This document shows positions 10,716 to 19,314 of a DNA stretch of 64,000 nucleotides, piece by piece. Below the pieces are notes generated by a model. That model was not told the DNA's origin. It saw nothing but the letters and a program-made list of their open reading frames with translations, and did no database searches. This DNA is from Rhodobacter sp. GTDB lineage: Bacteria; Pseudomonadota; Alphaproteobacteria; Rhodobacterales; Rhodobacteraceae. The position numbers were made by a program, and so were the translations under genes. Every line of letters begins with the position of its first letter. The stretch's first letter is position 1. Where the stretch lies: assembly GCA_027484145.1 (NCBI GenBank), contig JAIXUH010000033.1, positions 1 through 64,000 of the forward strand, read 5' to 3'.

Positions 10716-11099
10716 ATGACCAAATCCAAACTCTCTGTCCGTCTCGGACTGTCTGCCTTGGCGTCTGTTGTCGCCCTTGCCGCCTTCGCCCACGAGCCAC
10801 GGCCCGGACCGAACGGCGGTTGGAAAGTCGATGCAGGTATATGGCACGCAGAACTGGTGGCGAACGAAACTCCTAATGTGGTTGTCTACCTTTATGACGG
10901 GGCAGATCAGCCATTGTCGGCTGAGGGATGGACCGGCAACGCAATCTTGCTAGTCGATGGCAGTGCACAGCGGTTTGAGCTTACTCCCGATGCCAACGGT
11001 CAACTCATCGGGGTTGCTGCCGTCGCGGTTGCTAAAGAGGTCAAAGGAGCGCTCCAGCTTGTTGCCCCAGATGGAACGACGGCCCAGGCAAAGTACTAA
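10716..11099 (+). CDS. Small exported protein of the RND operon, function unknown
   Basis: A 127-residue protein with an N-terminal signal segment (hydrophobic about 10-25, ending in FAHEP). The mature part is predicted from sequence to be beta-rich, with His and Gly near the new N terminus (HEPRPGPNGGW) and no cysteines. It follows the pump by 15 bp with a plausible ribosome site, so it is likely co-transcribed. The HEPRPGPNGG start resembles the N-termini of periplasmic metal-handling proteins, which with its position suggests a metal-binding accessory role. I do not recognise a named family. Confidence 0.7.
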   Translation: MTKSKLSVRLGLSALASVVALAAFAHEPRPGPNGGWKVDAGIWHAELVANETPNVVVYLYDGADQPLSAEGWTGNAILLVDGSAQRFELTPDANGQLIGVAAVAVAKEVKGALQLVAPDGTTAQAKY

Positions 11100-11491
11100 A
11101 ATGAAACGGCCGCCAGCTCGCCGAGTTGGTGGCCGCCCTATCCCGGTAGTATAACTGACAAGATCGCGCCGCGGATGGGCGACAAGACACAGCGGGGCAA
11201 AACGACGTTAGTGCTTGGAACGTATCCCGTAGCATCATTGCATCCACATCGACCTGTCTGTACCGAAAGCAGTTCTCGTGGGACTTAACAGCAGAGCGCT
11301 CGGCAACGGCTTCAGGCGACACATGCAGCAACTACCGACGCAATTGCACGTCACCTCTTCAGCCGATCAGACAGGAAAGGAACTGCCCAACGAACTCGCC
11401 CCGGTCGGGGCGAGCAAAGAGATTTTGTCTTCCGCTTCAGGATGCCGGGCAAATGCAGGGAATCATGGAAGTGAGCCCCCGCTAAAACACG
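11100..11491. other. Intergenic stretch with a possible terminator hairpin
   Basis: No convincing gene; the small frames here have neither start support nor domains. Immediately after the preceding gene, about 11105-11136, two imperfect arms (CGGCCGCCAGC and GTTGGTGGCCG) can pair with two G-U wobbles, giving a hairpin that may end the pump operon. It has no T-run, so it is not a classic intrinsic terminator. The rest separates this operon from the convergent DUF305 gene. Confidence 0.4.
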
Positions 11492-11926
11492 TTACTGACC
11501 GCGTGCAGAAAGCCAGGCTTTCATCTGCGCAATCTCGCGCTCTTGCGCCACAATGACCTCTTCCGCCAAGGCGCGCACTTCGGGATCGGTGCCATGTTCC
11601 AAGACAATACGAGCCATCGCGACAGCAGCTTCGTGGTGCGGGATCATACCCACCATGAAATCCACGTCCGGATCGCCAGTATAGGGCACCATCATGTCGG
11701 CCAGCATCTTGTCCATGGCATCGGCATAGGCGTTCGTGGCCGTGTCATTGGCAAATTCGGGTGGGATGAGCGAGGAATGGTCCATCATGGCCATGCCTTC
11801 CATCGATCCGCCAGCCATGTTGCCGTGATCCATGTTTGAATGATCCATGTCCTCCATCTGGGCAAAGGCGATGCCGCCCGCAACAACGAGGGTGGCAGCG
11901 GTCAGGGCAATTACGGTCTTCTTCAT
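11492..11926 (-). CDS. DUF305 periplasmic copper-binding protein (CopM-like)
   Basis: Exported 144-residue protein of the DUF305 ferritin-like four-helix family; CopM, a member, binds copper in the periplasm. The start at 11926 is set by AAAGGAGAAGAAA before the ATG; the longer frame from 11950 adds no signal-like sequence. It has a signal peptide (about 1-22), a Met/His/Asp-rich segment with repeated [10 protein letters not shown] (residues 25-50), and the family signature [12 protein letters not shown] at about 94-105. It lies 20 bp downstream of copZ on the same strand, so both are probably transcribed from the minus-strand CueR-type promoter. Confidence 0.93.
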   Translation of the reverse strand: MKKTVIALTAATLVVAGGIAFAQMEDMDHSNMDHGNMAGGSMEGMAMMDHSSLIPPEFANDTATNAYADAMDKMLADMMVPYTGDPDVDFMVGMIPHHEAAVAMARIVLEHGTDPEVRALAEEVIVAQEREIAQMKAWLSARGQ

Positions 11927-11946
11927 TTTCTTCTCCTTTGGATCAA

Positions 11947-12135
11947 TCACGCGGGCGCAAAGCCTGCTTCAGTCAGGGCAGCGACGATTTGTTCGCGCGG
12001 CGCGGTCGTGGTCACATCAACACGGCGGTTTGGCGGATCGGCCGTGACAGTGGCGGCGGCGTCGACGCCTTGGATCGCTTTGGTCACACCCCGGGCGCAG
12101 CCGCCACAAGTCATCGTTTCGATATGGAACTGCAT
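11947..12135 (-). CDS. copZ: CopZ-like copper chaperone (heavy-metal-associated domain)
   Basis: A 62-residue cytoplasmic ferredoxin-like HMA domain that delivers Cu(I) to CopA. The metal site is MTCGGC at about residues 8-13, and the fold ends in the typical [10 protein letters not shown]. The ATG at 12135 is preferred over a GTG one codon upstream because GAGGA lies seven bases before it. It is divergent from copA with a promoter region carrying two MerR-type operators, and is followed by the DUF305 gene. Confidence 0.92.
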   Translation of the reverse strand: MQFHIETMTCGGCARGVTKAIQGVDAAATVTADPPNRRVDVTTTAPREQIVAALTEAGFAPA

Positions 12136-12168
12136 CACATCCTCGATCAGTTGAACTTCGATATACGA

Positions 12169-12199
12169 GACATGGAGCTTCCAAGCGTTGGAAGGTCAA
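12169..12199 (-). promoter_or_regulatory. CueR-type promoter/operator driving copZ and the DUF305 gene
   Basis: On the minus strand a TTGACC -35 (12194-12199) is followed, after a 19-base spacer, by CATGTC (12169-12174) as a weak -10. The spacer carries the dyad CTTCCAA-CGC-TTGGAAG (12178-12194). A 19-base spacer with a centred dyad is the hallmark of MerR-family promoters, and CTTCCAA arms are of CueR type. The dyad is seen directly; regulation by the CueR encoded at 14779 is inferred. Confidence 0.8.
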
Positions 12200-12225
12200 G
12201 AGCACGTTTTTGTGTAATTTGAAGC

Positions 12226-12256
12226 TTGACCTTCCAATGATTGGAAGCCCTATCTG
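12226..12256 (+). promoter_or_regulatory. CueR-type promoter/operator driving copA-cueR
   Basis: TTGACC (12226-12231), 19-base spacer, TATCTG (12251-12256). The spacer contains a perfect 8-1-8 palindrome CTTCCAAT-G-ATTGGAAG (12231-12247). This is the layout that CueR untwists when bound to Cu(I). It implies transcription starts near 12263, supporting the copA start at 12296 rather than the upstream GTG at 12260. Confidence 0.88.
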
Positions 12257-12295
12257 TGAGTGCGACCCGACCCATTTCTGAACAGGACAGTCGCC

Positions 12296-14782
12296 ATGAA
12301 CGCCCGCTTTGCACCACCGTCTCTCATCACACAGAACTTGCCCGTCGAAGGAATGACCTGCGCTTCATGCGTGGTGCGGGTGGAGCGCGCACTGGCGGGG
12401 GTGCCGGGTGTCACGTCTGCAACAGTCAATCTGGCAACAGAACGGGCCGAGGTGTCGTCATCGAACCCGATTGATCGTGTGCTCTTGGTCGACGCCCTGG
12501 AGCGCATCGGCTATGCCGTTCCGGCGCAGACAGTTGATATCGCGATAGACGGCATGACCTGCGCTTCTTGCGTGGCGCGGGTTGAGCGAGCCTTGAAGGC
12601 CGTGCCTGGCGTTGCGTCGGCCAGCGTCAATCTGGCGACAGAACGGGCGACCGTGACCGGAACGGCGGATGCCGCCCGGCTGCATCAGGCGATTGAGGCG
12701 GCAGGCTATGGCGCGAGATCGGTTCAAGCCTCGGTCGCGGGGGACACCGAAGGGGCAACCCGCAAGGAGGCCGAAGAAGCCTTGCTGCGCCGCGACCTGA
12801 TGATTGTGGCAGCGCTGAGCCTGCCCGTCTTCGTGCTGGAAATGGGCTCGCATCTCTTTGCGCCGATCCATCATATGATCATGACCACCATCGGCATGCA
12901 GGCGAGCTGGGTGCTGCAATTTGTGCTGACTGCGCTTGTCCTTCTGGGGCCGGGGCGACGGTTCTACCTCAGGGGTTATCCGGCGTTGTGGCGGCTGGCT
13001 CCCGACATGAACAGTCTGGTCGCGGTGGGCACGACGGCGGCCTTTACCTATTCGGTGGTAGCGACCTTCTTGCCGGGCCTTCTGCCGCCGGGCACGGTGA
13101 ACGTCTATTTCGAGGCAGCGGCCGTGATCGTCACGCTTATCCTGCTGGGCCGGTTTCTGGAAGCGCGGGCCAAGGGCCGCACGTCGCAGGCGATCAGCCG
13201 GTTGGTCGGCTTGCAGCCGCGTATGGCTCGCGTTCATCGGAATGGCGCGGTGATCGAAGTGCCGATTGACGAGGTGCAGGCAGGCGATCTGCTGGACCTG
13301 CGTCCCGGCGAACGCGTGCCGGTCGATGGCGAAGTGACGGCGGGCGACAGCTGGATCGACGAGTCCATGATCACCGGCGAACCCGCCCCCGTTGCCAAGG
13401 GCGCCGGGACTGCGGTCACCGGGGGCACGGTCAACCAGACCGGCGCGCTGACCTTCCGCGCGACGGCGGTGGGCGAGGCCACGATGCTGGCCCAGATCAT
13501 CCGCATGGTCGAGGCAGCGCAGGGCGGCAAGCTGCCCATCCAGGGGCTGGTGGACCGTATCACCCTTTGGTTCGTGCCGGTGGTGATGGCGCTGGCCGCG
13601 CTGACGTTCGCCGTCTGGCTGATCCTCGGCCCCGACCCGGCGCTGACCTTTGGTCTGGTGAATGCGGTGGCGGTTCTGATTATCGCCTGCCCCTGCGCGA
13701 TGGGGCTGGCGACGCCCACGTCGATCATGGTGGGCACCGGGCGTGGCGCGGAACTCGGCGTTCTGTTCCGCAAGGGCGAGGCGTTGCAGGCGCTGCAATC
13801 CGTCCGTGTCGTGGCGCTGGACAAGACCGGAACGCTGACCGCTGGCAAGCCAGCGCTGACCGACCTGATCCTAGCCCCCGGGTTTGACCGGGCCGAGGTG
13901 CTGGCGCTGGTGGCATCGGTCGAGGCGCGGTCGGAACACCCAATTGCCCGCGCCATTGTGGCGGCAGCCGAGGCCGAGGGGGTGAGCCTGCCCGTCGTAA
14001 CCGGCTTTGCCTCGGAAACCGGGTTCGGGGTCACAGCCATGGCAGGCGCGGTGCCGGTGCAGATTGGCGCAGACCGCTACATGGCCCGGTTGGGGCTGGA
14101 CGTGGCCCCCTTTGCCGAAGATGCCTCGCGCCTTGGGGCAGAGGGCAAATCCCCGCTCTATGCAGCCATCGGCGGGCGCTTGGCGGCGATGATGGCCGTG
14201 GCCGATCCGATCAAGCCCACGACCCCAGCGGCGATCAGGGCGTTGCATGATCTTGGCCTTAAAGTCGCGATGATCACTGGCGACAACGCCCGCACCGCAC
14301 AGGCCATCGCCCGCCAACTGGGCATCGATGCCGTGGTGGCCGAGGTCCTGCCGGGCGGCAAGGTCGAAGCGATCAAGCGCCTGCGCAGAGATCACGGTCC
14401 GCTGGCCTTTGTCGGGGACGGCATCAATGATGCTCCAGCTCTGGCCGAGGCGGATGTGGGCCTGGCCATTGGTACGGGCACCGATATTGCCATCGAGGCG
14501 GCGGATGTCGTGCTGATGTCGGGCCGGTTGACCGGCGTGCCCGATTCCATCGCCCTCAGCCGGGCCACGATGGGCAATATCCAGCAGAACCTGTTCTGGG
14601 CCTTTGTCTATAACGCGGCCCTTATCCCGGTGGCGGCAGGGGCGCTTTATCCAGCCTTTGGCATCCTTCTGTCGCCCGTCTTTGCGGCGGGGGCCATGGC
14701 CTTGTCCAGCGTGTTCGTGCTGGGCAATGCCCTGCGCCTGCGCCGCTTCCAGCCAACGCAAACCAATGGAGCACCGGCATGA
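12296..14782 (+). CDS. copA: Copper-exporting P1B ATPase CopA with two HMA domains
   Basis: Complete 828-residue Cu(I) exporter. Two N-terminal metal-binding domains carry GMTCASC (about residues 19-25 and 86-92). The membrane metal site CPC is at 465-467, the phosphorylated aspartate in DKTGTLT at about 509, followed by SEHPIARA and the hinge [10 protein letters not shown]. The start at 12296 fits the transcription start predicted from the CueR-type promoter. Its stop overlaps the ATG of cueR by four bases, so exporter and regulator are co-translated. It receives copper from the divergently transcribed CopZ. Confidence 0.97.
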   Translation: MNARFAPPSLITQNLPVEGMTCASCVVRVERALAGVPGVTSATVNLATERAEVSSSNPIDRVLLVDALERIGYAVPAQTVDIAIDGMTCASCVARVERALKAVPGVASASVNLATERATVTGTADAARLHQAIEAAGYGARSVQASVAGDTEGATRKEAEEALLRRDLMIVAALSLPVFVLEMGSHLFAPIHHMIMTTIGMQASWVLQFVLTALVLLGPGRRFYLRGYPALWRLAPDMNSLVAVGTTAAFTYSVVATFLPGLLPPGTVNVYFEAAAVIVTLILLGRFLEARAKGRTSQAISRLVGLQPRMARVHRNGAVIEVPIDEVQAGDLLDLRPGERVPVDGEVTAGDSWIDESMITGEPAPVAKGAGTAVTGGTVNQTGALTFRATAVGEATMLAQIIRMVEAAQGGKLPIQGLVDRITLWFVPVVMALAALTFAVWLILGPDPALTFGLVNAVAVLIIACPCAMGLATPTSIMVGTGRGAELGVLFRKGEALQALQSVRVVALDKTGTLTAGKPALTDLILAPGFDRAEVLALVASVEARSEHPIARAIVAAAEAEGVSLPVVTGFASETGFGVTAMAGAVPVQIGADRYMARLGLDVAPFAEDASRLGAEGKSPLYAAIGGRLAAMMAVADPIKPTTPAAIRALHDLGLKVAMITGDNARTAQAIARQLGIDAVVAEVLPGGKVEAIKRLRRDHGPLAFVGDGINDAPALAEADVGLAIGTGTDIAIEAADVVLMSGRLTGVPDSIALSRATMGNIQQNLFWAFVYNAALIPVAAGALYPAFGILLSPVFAAGAMALSSVFVLGNALRLRRFQPTQTNGAPA

Positions 14783-15216
14783 ACATCGGAGAAGCCGCCA
14801 AGCATTCGGGCGTTTCAGCCAAGATGATCCGCTACTATGAGCAGACGGGCCTGATCCCTTCAGCCGGGCGCACCGCATCGGGCTACCGCACCTATACCGG
14901 CACCGATGTCCAGATGCTGCGCTTCATCCGCCGCGCCCGCGATCTGGGGTTTCAGGTTGAAGCAATTGGCGAACTTCTGGCCCTTTGGCGGGACCGCGGC
15001 CGCCACAGCGCGGACGTCAAGCAACTGGCAGAGGCCCAGATCGCTGGCCTGCGCCGCAAGATCGTGGAGATGCAAAGCATGGTCGCCACGCTTGACCATC
15101 TGGCGCAGGGTTGTTCCGGCGATGATCGGCCCGATTGCCCGATCCTCGCCGATCTGGAGGGGGAGGCATCACTCGTTGCTCCCGCCTGCCACAGCGGGCC
15201 GGGCTTCAATCGATAA
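14779..15216 (+). CDS. cueR: CueR, Cu(I)-responsive MerR-family activator
   Basis: A 145-residue MerR regulator. The N-terminal winged helix shows [20 protein letters not shown] and GYRTY. The metal loop cysteines fall at 112 and 120 (CSGDDRPDC), and Ser77 in RHSADVK occupies the position that distinguishes monovalent-metal sensors; these match E. coli CueR numbering. The tail after residue 128 has one further Cys and a His (ACHSG). It forms an operon with copA (ATGA overlap) and very likely acts on the two dyads between copZ and copA. Confidence 0.96.
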   Translation: MNIGEAAKHSGVSAKMIRYYEQTGLIPSAGRTASGYRTYTGTDVQMLRFIRRARDLGFQVEAIGELLALWRDRGRHSADVKQLAEAQIAGLRRKIVEMQSMVATLDHLAQGCSGDDRPDCPILADLEGEASLVAPACHSGPGFNR

Positions 15217-15297
15217 CCGCGACGTCCCAGCCACTTGCCTTTCAGTGGCAGCGGGCCAAACTTCCTTTCAATTAATTACATTCGCTGGAGAGACCCA

Positions 15298-15771
15298 ATG
15301 ATCCTCACTCGTCGCCATGTCCTGTCCGCGACCGCCAGTCTGATCAGCCTCGGCATTCTTCCAGGCCGGACCTTTGCCCAAGACTTGGAGACGATCGAAG
15401 TCTTCAAGACGGCCACCTGTGGATGCTGTCACGATTGGATCGCGCATATGCAAGACGCAGACTTTGCCGTCACTGCACAGGATCTGGAGTATGACGCACT
15501 CGCCGACCTAAAGCAGACGGCGGGGGTGCCAGAAGGCCTTGTGTCCTGCCACACCGGCCGGATCGCTGGCTATGTCATCGAGGGCCATGTCCCCGCCGCC
15601 GACATCCGCCGACTGCTGGTCGAAAGGCCCGAGGCCATTGGTCTGTCGGTCCCAGGCATGCCCTTTGGCTCACCCGGAATGGGACCAGAAGACCAGCGCG
15701 AAGCCTATGACGTGATCCTGATCGGGCGCGATGGGGCGACCATGGTGTTCGCGTCCTATCCGGCTGCCTGA
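15298..15771 (+). CDS. DUF411 periplasmic metal-binding protein
   Basis: A 157-residue exported protein of the DUF411 family, common in copper and silver islands. A Tat-like signal (TRRHVLSATASL) is followed by the family motif KTATCGCCHDW near residues 37-47, then CHTG and the conserved PGMPFGSPGM near the end. The ATG at 15298 opens the signal peptide; the in-frame extension from 15235 is unlikely. It lies about 80 bp downstream of cueR and may be read through from the CueR promoter. Members are thought to bind or deliver metal in the periplasm; the exact role is not settled. Confidence 0.9.
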   Translation: MILTRRHVLSATASLISLGILPGRTFAQDLETIEVFKTATCGCCHDWIAHMQDADFAVTAQDLEYDALADLKQTAGVPEGLVSCHTGRIAGYVIEGHVPAADIRRLLVERPEAIGLSVPGMPFGSPGMGPEDQREAYDVILIGRDGATMVFASYPAA

Positions 15772-15836
15772 ACACGGTCAGGTCCGAAGCAGGCAAGAAG
15801 CCGAACGAACCCAGCCAGCGGCCTTTCCGGAACGAA

Positions 15837-15860
15837 AACGCCAGCCCGAAGGCTGGCGTT
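15837..15860 (-). terminator. Perfect 10-bp stem-loop, intrinsic terminator of the cysteine-peptide gene
   Basis: AACGCCAGCC and GGCTGGCGTT form a perfect 10-bp stem with a CGAA loop. Read on the minus strand the stem is followed by TTTTCGTT, which fits termination of the 15884-16009 gene. On the plus strand no T-run follows, though the hairpin may still help insulate the convergent DUF411 gene. Confidence 0.8.
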
Positions 15861-15883
15861 CCCCTCGTTCAGTCAAGTGCAGA

Positions 15884-16009
15884 TCAGAAGCAGCACTCGA
15901 ACATCGCAGCACAGCAGGCCATCAGATCACCGCAGCAATCCGACGCCGCAAAGGCGGCGCCGCCAAATGCGAGCAATGCTGCCGCAGCAGCAAGTGTGGT
16001 TTTCATCAT
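15884..16009 (-). CDS. 41-residue exported cysteine-pair peptide
   Basis: A tiny gene on the minus strand. The ATG at 16009 (second ATG at 16006) is preceded by AAGGAG at good spacing, and the stop is followed by a terminator hairpin at 15837-15860. The product has a signal-like start (MMKTTLAAAAALLAFGGAAF) and a mature part of about 18 residues with three CC pairs: DCCGDLMACCAAMFECCF. Six cysteines in 16 residues suggest a Cu(I)- or Ag(I)-binding periplasmic peptide; that function is inferred from composition and from its place at the end of a copper island. I do not recognise a named family. Confidence 0.8.
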   Translation of the reverse strand: MMKTTLAAAAALLAFGGAAFAASDCCGDLMACCAAMFECCF

Positions 16010-16045
16010 AGGTCTCCTTGATGAGGTTGAATTGGGAGTGTCATC

Positions 16046-16372
16046 TCAACCAAGGGATCGGGGGGGTGGCACGTCCGGCTCTGTCAGGATGCCTGCAAAC
16101 CTTAGAACCGTCGGGACGGGCAGAACGGATATCTCGCCGACAAAGGCGGGTGCGGTCTGAACGCTATAATGGAATGGCACGCCACAGGCCAAAACGCAGA
16201 TGCCATCTTGGGTTTCCATGTCCAAGTCCATGTCTGCCATCGCGCAGTCGGTCTGACCCGTCGGGCAATAGTCGGAGCTCAACATCACAAGCCCGAGGCC
16301 AACCATGATGGCGCTGGCCCGTACGAGCCGAATGAAAGATCTCAAAAGATGCGTTGCCAGGCCAGTTTGCAT
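16046..16372 (-). CDS. Small membrane or exported protein with conserved cysteines, copper-island end
   Basis: A 108-residue open frame upstream of the cysteine-pair peptide, same strand, 36 bp apart, so probably one operon. It has a hydrophobic segment (about 18-33), then CPTGQTDC, an acidic/Met stretch MADMDLDMETQ and CVLACGVPF. A signal-anchored, cysteine- and methionine-containing small protein fits the copper context. The overall look recalls small CopL/DUF2946-like proteins but I cannot confirm this. Coding is supported by plausible composition and gene order only. Confidence 0.55.
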   Translation of the reverse strand: MQTGLATHLLRSFIRLVRASAIMVGLGLVMLSSDYCPTGQTDCAMADMDLDMETQDGICVLACGVPFHYSVQTAPAFVGEISVLPVPTVLRFAGILTEPDVPPPRSLG

Positions 16373-16691
16373 GGCCGAACGATCATCTGTCCGGCTCTTT
16401 GACGCAAATCACAAACGGGACAGCTCGCTGACCCTTTGTGTTGAGAGGGAGCACTCTTTTCTCCGATTGCACCTCACGGTCCGACCGCAGTCTGAAAAGA
16501 CTACGAGCTCGCACTCAGGCGCAGTCATCACGCATCGGCACCACCGACGGGATGGCGACGGCCTTCTTCAAGCGGCGCAACAAGGTCTAGGAGGCATTGT
16601 TCGCCTCCGTGAAGCAAGGCTTTGACCAGCGGATACCACGCCTTCTGGTAGCAGCCGAATAGCGGATTCCAACCCCGAAAAGACCTTGGCC
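16373..16691. other. Non-coding junction between copper island and plasmid-type genes
   Basis: No frame with domain or start support was found. The sequence is unlike either flank in codon rhythm and may be a remnant at the island boundary, but I see no inverted repeats, transposase fragment or target-site duplication to prove it. Confidence 0.35.
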
Positions 16692-17534
16692 TCACCGTGA
16701 AATCTCCCCGGCCAATACTGATCGTCCGTGGACAGCGAGGGCGGCTGTGAACCTCGGGCAGCCGAACTTCCTTACCATGTCCAGGACCCGAACGTCATAG
16801 GCGGCTTGACCGATCATGCGACGCAGATCCGATGCGTGAAACTCCCGATTTTTGCTGGGCGCCGCCTTGATCAGGCGGTGCAACTCCTGCTCAGACGGAT
16901 CAGGCGCGCGACGAGATTTGGCATCCGCAATGGACCTCGTTCCCGCACCTGCCGAACTCCGCCACTTCCGCATGAATCCGAGCAAAAACCCCGCGGGCAC
17001 CGCTGAGTTTCCCCTCGCCTTGTTGAAGGCCACGAAGCGATCCCAGATAGCCTGGGTATCGACATTCCAACAAGCGAGCGAGGTTTTCGCAACTTTGATC
17101 ATCTCAGCCCAAGGTGTGAGATAAACGTTCCATGCCGCGTCGATTTCGATCTTTCCAGCGAAGATAGTTTTGTTCTTAGATTCTCTAGATAGTGATGTGT
17201 CGCCTGTGGCTGACACGACATCTTGCAAGACTGCAACGTCTTCGCCCGCGCCGAAGCGAAACAGCCAGGGTGCAAACTTGCCGTTCGGCTTCCAGCGAAC
17301 AAGTTCAAGAGTGGACGCTGCCAGTTCGGCGAGAAGCGCGGTCAAATGCTGCCGCGACACCCCCATTTTGTCAGCTAAATGCGCAAGCGTGAACGCTGCT
17401 GTCCCTCGCTCAAGGCCATTATAGCCGTCCTTCCAGGCGATACCGTCGAGGATGATCGTCGCGAGCTTGTGGCATGCGGCCGAAAGGTCGGCTTCAGTGA
17501 TGCGGCGCAGAATGGCGCCGGTGGTCAGGTTCAT
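16692..17534 (-). CDS. Helix-turn-helix protein of a mobile element, function unknown
   Basis: A 280-residue protein, ATG start at 17534. A helix-turn-helix is visible at about 52-78 (LAHLADKMGVSRQHLTALLA), followed by a short WKPNGKFAPW strand region typical of a wing. The middle has a polar, lower-GC stretch (SLSRESKNKT), and the C-terminal third is basic and helical. It stands alone between the copper island and the transfer genes. It might be a replication or transfer regulator; nothing proves that it is a replication initiator. The long frame with normal composition supports a real gene. Confidence 0.6.
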   Translation of the reverse strand: MNLTTGAILRRITEADLSAACHKLATIILDGIAWKDGYNGLERGTAAFTLAHLADKMGVSRQHLTALLAELAASTLELVRWKPNGKFAPWLFRFGAGEDVAVLQDVVSATGDTSLSRESKNKTIFAGKIEIDAAWNVYLTPWAEMIKVAKTSLACWNVDTQAIWDRFVAFNKARGNSAVPAGFLLGFMRKWRSSAGAGTRSIADAKSRRAPDPSEQELHRLIKAAPSKNREFHASDLRRMIGQAAYDVRVLDMVRKFGCPRFTAALAVHGRSVLAGEISR

Positions 17535-17737
17535 GGGAGTGCCGTCCTGGTTTTAGGACGCCAGACGATAGAGCGCAAAAATTCGTTCGGGCAAAATGCT
17601 TTGCCGGTTGAACGGATGCTTCACTCGCGATAAATTTCTCGTGCAACGGAGAAATCAGCGCGGCGTCGGACCTATGGTCTGGCGTCGTTTCTGTTTCTGG
17701 GGTGGTCCGGTCTGGTTAAGGGCGGAGATCGCCGCGG

Positions 17738-18379
17738 TTAGTAGTGCACCTCCTCATGGCCATAGGTGCCCTCATAATCCCGCCATTCGACAAAGACTGA
17801 GCGGTGCCAGTAATTGCCGCAGTTGGCGGGGACGCCAAAATCTGAGGCCTCTGGAACAGCGGATATGTTGCTCCGCCGCCTGGTGTAGTCACCCTGTTCG
17901 CCGTAGCTGCCCATGAAGACCGTCCCCCAACTGTTGCAGTCGCCATCAGAACTGCGGCGCTGTTGGTAGGTGATCTCAAACACCCGGATCGAGCGGACGA
18001 AGTCGAAAGCAGCATCGGAAATGTCGACATCAGCCTGAGCGTTGACAAGGATCGGCGCGGCCGAGACACCCGGAAGCGACATAGCTGGCGGAGCCAAGTC
18101 AGCCCGGAATGCGATGTCGTAGAGGCGTTCAATCGGCCGCTGCTCGCCCCGAAAACTCGCCCGCATCGGACAGTTCCAGATCTGCAGCGGCGGCTCGATC
18201 GGCCAAGGCGTGATGCGACGGATGAACACCGCGCGGGCATGAGCGCATTCGGCAGATGCGGGCCAGCCCCCGGCAAGGCACAGAAGGATCGCGCAATCGA
18301 CCGGGTAGGCGGCTGCCGGTGTGATGGTCGCGGTAGAGAGGCCAAGACCAAGGAGCAGGGCAGGGAGAAGAGGTTTCAC
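17738..18379 (-). CDS. Exported protein at the edge of the transfer region, function unknown
   Basis: A 213-residue protein with a clear signal peptide (about 1-24, ending TPAAA). The mature part starts YPVDCAILLCLAGGWP and contains six cysteines in all, suggesting disulfides. The start is GTG at 18379, overlapping the stop of the upstream small gene (GTGA), so the two are co-translated. It lies on the opposite strand to the virB operon. I believe similar proteins accompany alphaproteobacterial conjugation loci but cannot name the family. A role at the cell surface during transfer is an inference. Confidence 0.7.
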   Translation of the reverse strand: MKPLLPALLLGLGLSTATITPAAAYPVDCAILLCLAGGWPASAECAHARAVFIRRITPWPIEPPLQIWNCPMRASFRGEQRPIERLYDIAFRADLAPPAMSLPGVSAAPILVNAQADVDISDAAFDFVRSIRVFEITYQQRRSSDGDCNSWGTVFMGSYGEQGDYTRRRSNISAVPEASDFGVPANCGNYWHRSVFVEWRDYEGTYGHEEVHY

Positions 18380-18684
18380 GGGAGGTCCTTTTGGGCTGGG
18401 GGGGCGTTGAGGAAGGTTGAGTAGGCCTCGGTGGCCAAGCGGGCTTCGGACAAGGCTCGACTGCGCTCACTGTCGAGACAGGCGATGTGATCGCTCAGAT
18501 CTGCGAAATACGCCTCGAACTCGGCCGCGATTTCCGCGCGGTATTCGGCGAGAACCGCTTCTGGCAGGTCGGTGATCGGTACCTCGGGCGCCAGACAGCG
18601 AATCACCTTTGGTTGCGCAAGGGCTGCAGAGCTCACCGAAACCGCCATGCAGATCGCGGGCAGCAGCTGAGCCCATCGGCACAT
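18376..18684 (-). CDS. Small exported protein co-translated with the 17738 gene
   Basis: A 102-residue protein: signal peptide about 1-23 (ICMAVSVSSAALA), then a mostly helical acidic segment AVLAEYRAEIAAEFEAYF and a few cysteines. The start at 18684 is chosen because it opens the signal peptide; the open frame continues upstream to 19236 but that part reads as antisense of the next gene. Its TGA overlaps the GTG of the following gene. The roughly 290 bp upstream is AT-richer than its surroundings and probably contains divergent promoters for this pair and the virB operon. Confidence 0.65.
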   Translation of the reverse strand: MCRWAQLLPAICMAVSVSSAALAQPKVIRCLAPEVPITDLPEAVLAEYRAEIAAEFEAYFADLSDHIACLDSERSRALSEARLATEAYSTFLNAPPAQKDLP

Positions 18685-18975
18685 TTGGTGCGCTTTGCCG
18701 AACCAAGAAGCAGTGCCTGGAGGTGGACGATCTCTCAACATTTCTTGGGCTTTTCCCAACTTCGCACGCTCATATTTCGGCTCCATTTTTCCGACTGGGG
18801 AAGGCTCGGACTGCTGGCCTTGGCCGAGCATCCGATCCTTCATCCGCCGATGCACACAGCCTTCTTTTATCGTGTTTGTCATTTTCGTGTTGAATACGCC
18901 ATACTTTCTGTTAGGCATCGCTTCACAAGAAAATCTGCGATACAACGTTCCCAACAGATGATCCGAGGGGACCCT

Positions 18976-19314
18976 ATGAATACCAAACGGCGCGCATTGC
19001 CTGTCTTGCTGGAACGCGACTTCCGCAAGCTGGCCGCATCCGAAGGAGCGACTGTTGAGATCGAGTGTGTCAGTGCGCCCAACCCCGACGAACGGTTCTC
19101 GGGGGAATGGCTGTTCTACGTTGTCAGCCCCACGGGCGAGCGTTTCCTGCTGGTCACGGCCCTTGCGCGGGAACGTATCGTCAACTCGCCAATCGGCATG
19201 TTTGGCCTCGCCTTCGGCAAGCTCAACCTCGATCATCTCGACGTGCCTGCTGTCGCTGGCACTGTCTGCACTGGCATGCGGAGCCGCCCAGGCGGAAGTG
19301 ATCCGCTGGAATGA
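18976..19314 (+). CDS. Small cytoplasmic protein preceding the virB operon
   Basis: A 112-residue frame with GAGGGG five bases before the ATG at 18976. The product has basic N-terminal residues ([16 protein letters not shown]) and a central beta-rich [23 protein letters not shown], with no signal peptide or membrane helix. Its last third overlaps the start of the transglycosylase gene in another frame, so either this gene ends late or the neighbour starts late. It could be a small regulator of the transfer operon; no family recognised. Confidence 0.6.
   Translation: MNTKRRALPVLLERDFRKLAASEGATVEIECVSAPNPDERFSGEWLFYVVSPTGERFLLVTALARERIVNSPIGMFGLAFGKLNLDHLDVPAVAGTVCTGMRSRPGGSDPLE

Noticed and set aside
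12458-13798. 446-residue minus-strand frame opposite copA
   Set aside because: Composition is His/Arg/Gln-rich shadow sequence and no domain is visible; copA motifs occupy the plus strand.
13871-14878. 335-residue minus-strand frame opposite copA/cueR
   Set aside because: Covers two clear plus-strand genes and their overlap, so it cannot be a separate gene.
18685-19236. Upstream extension of the small exported protein at 18376
   Set aside because: It runs antisense through the 18976 gene and the signal peptide starts at 18684.
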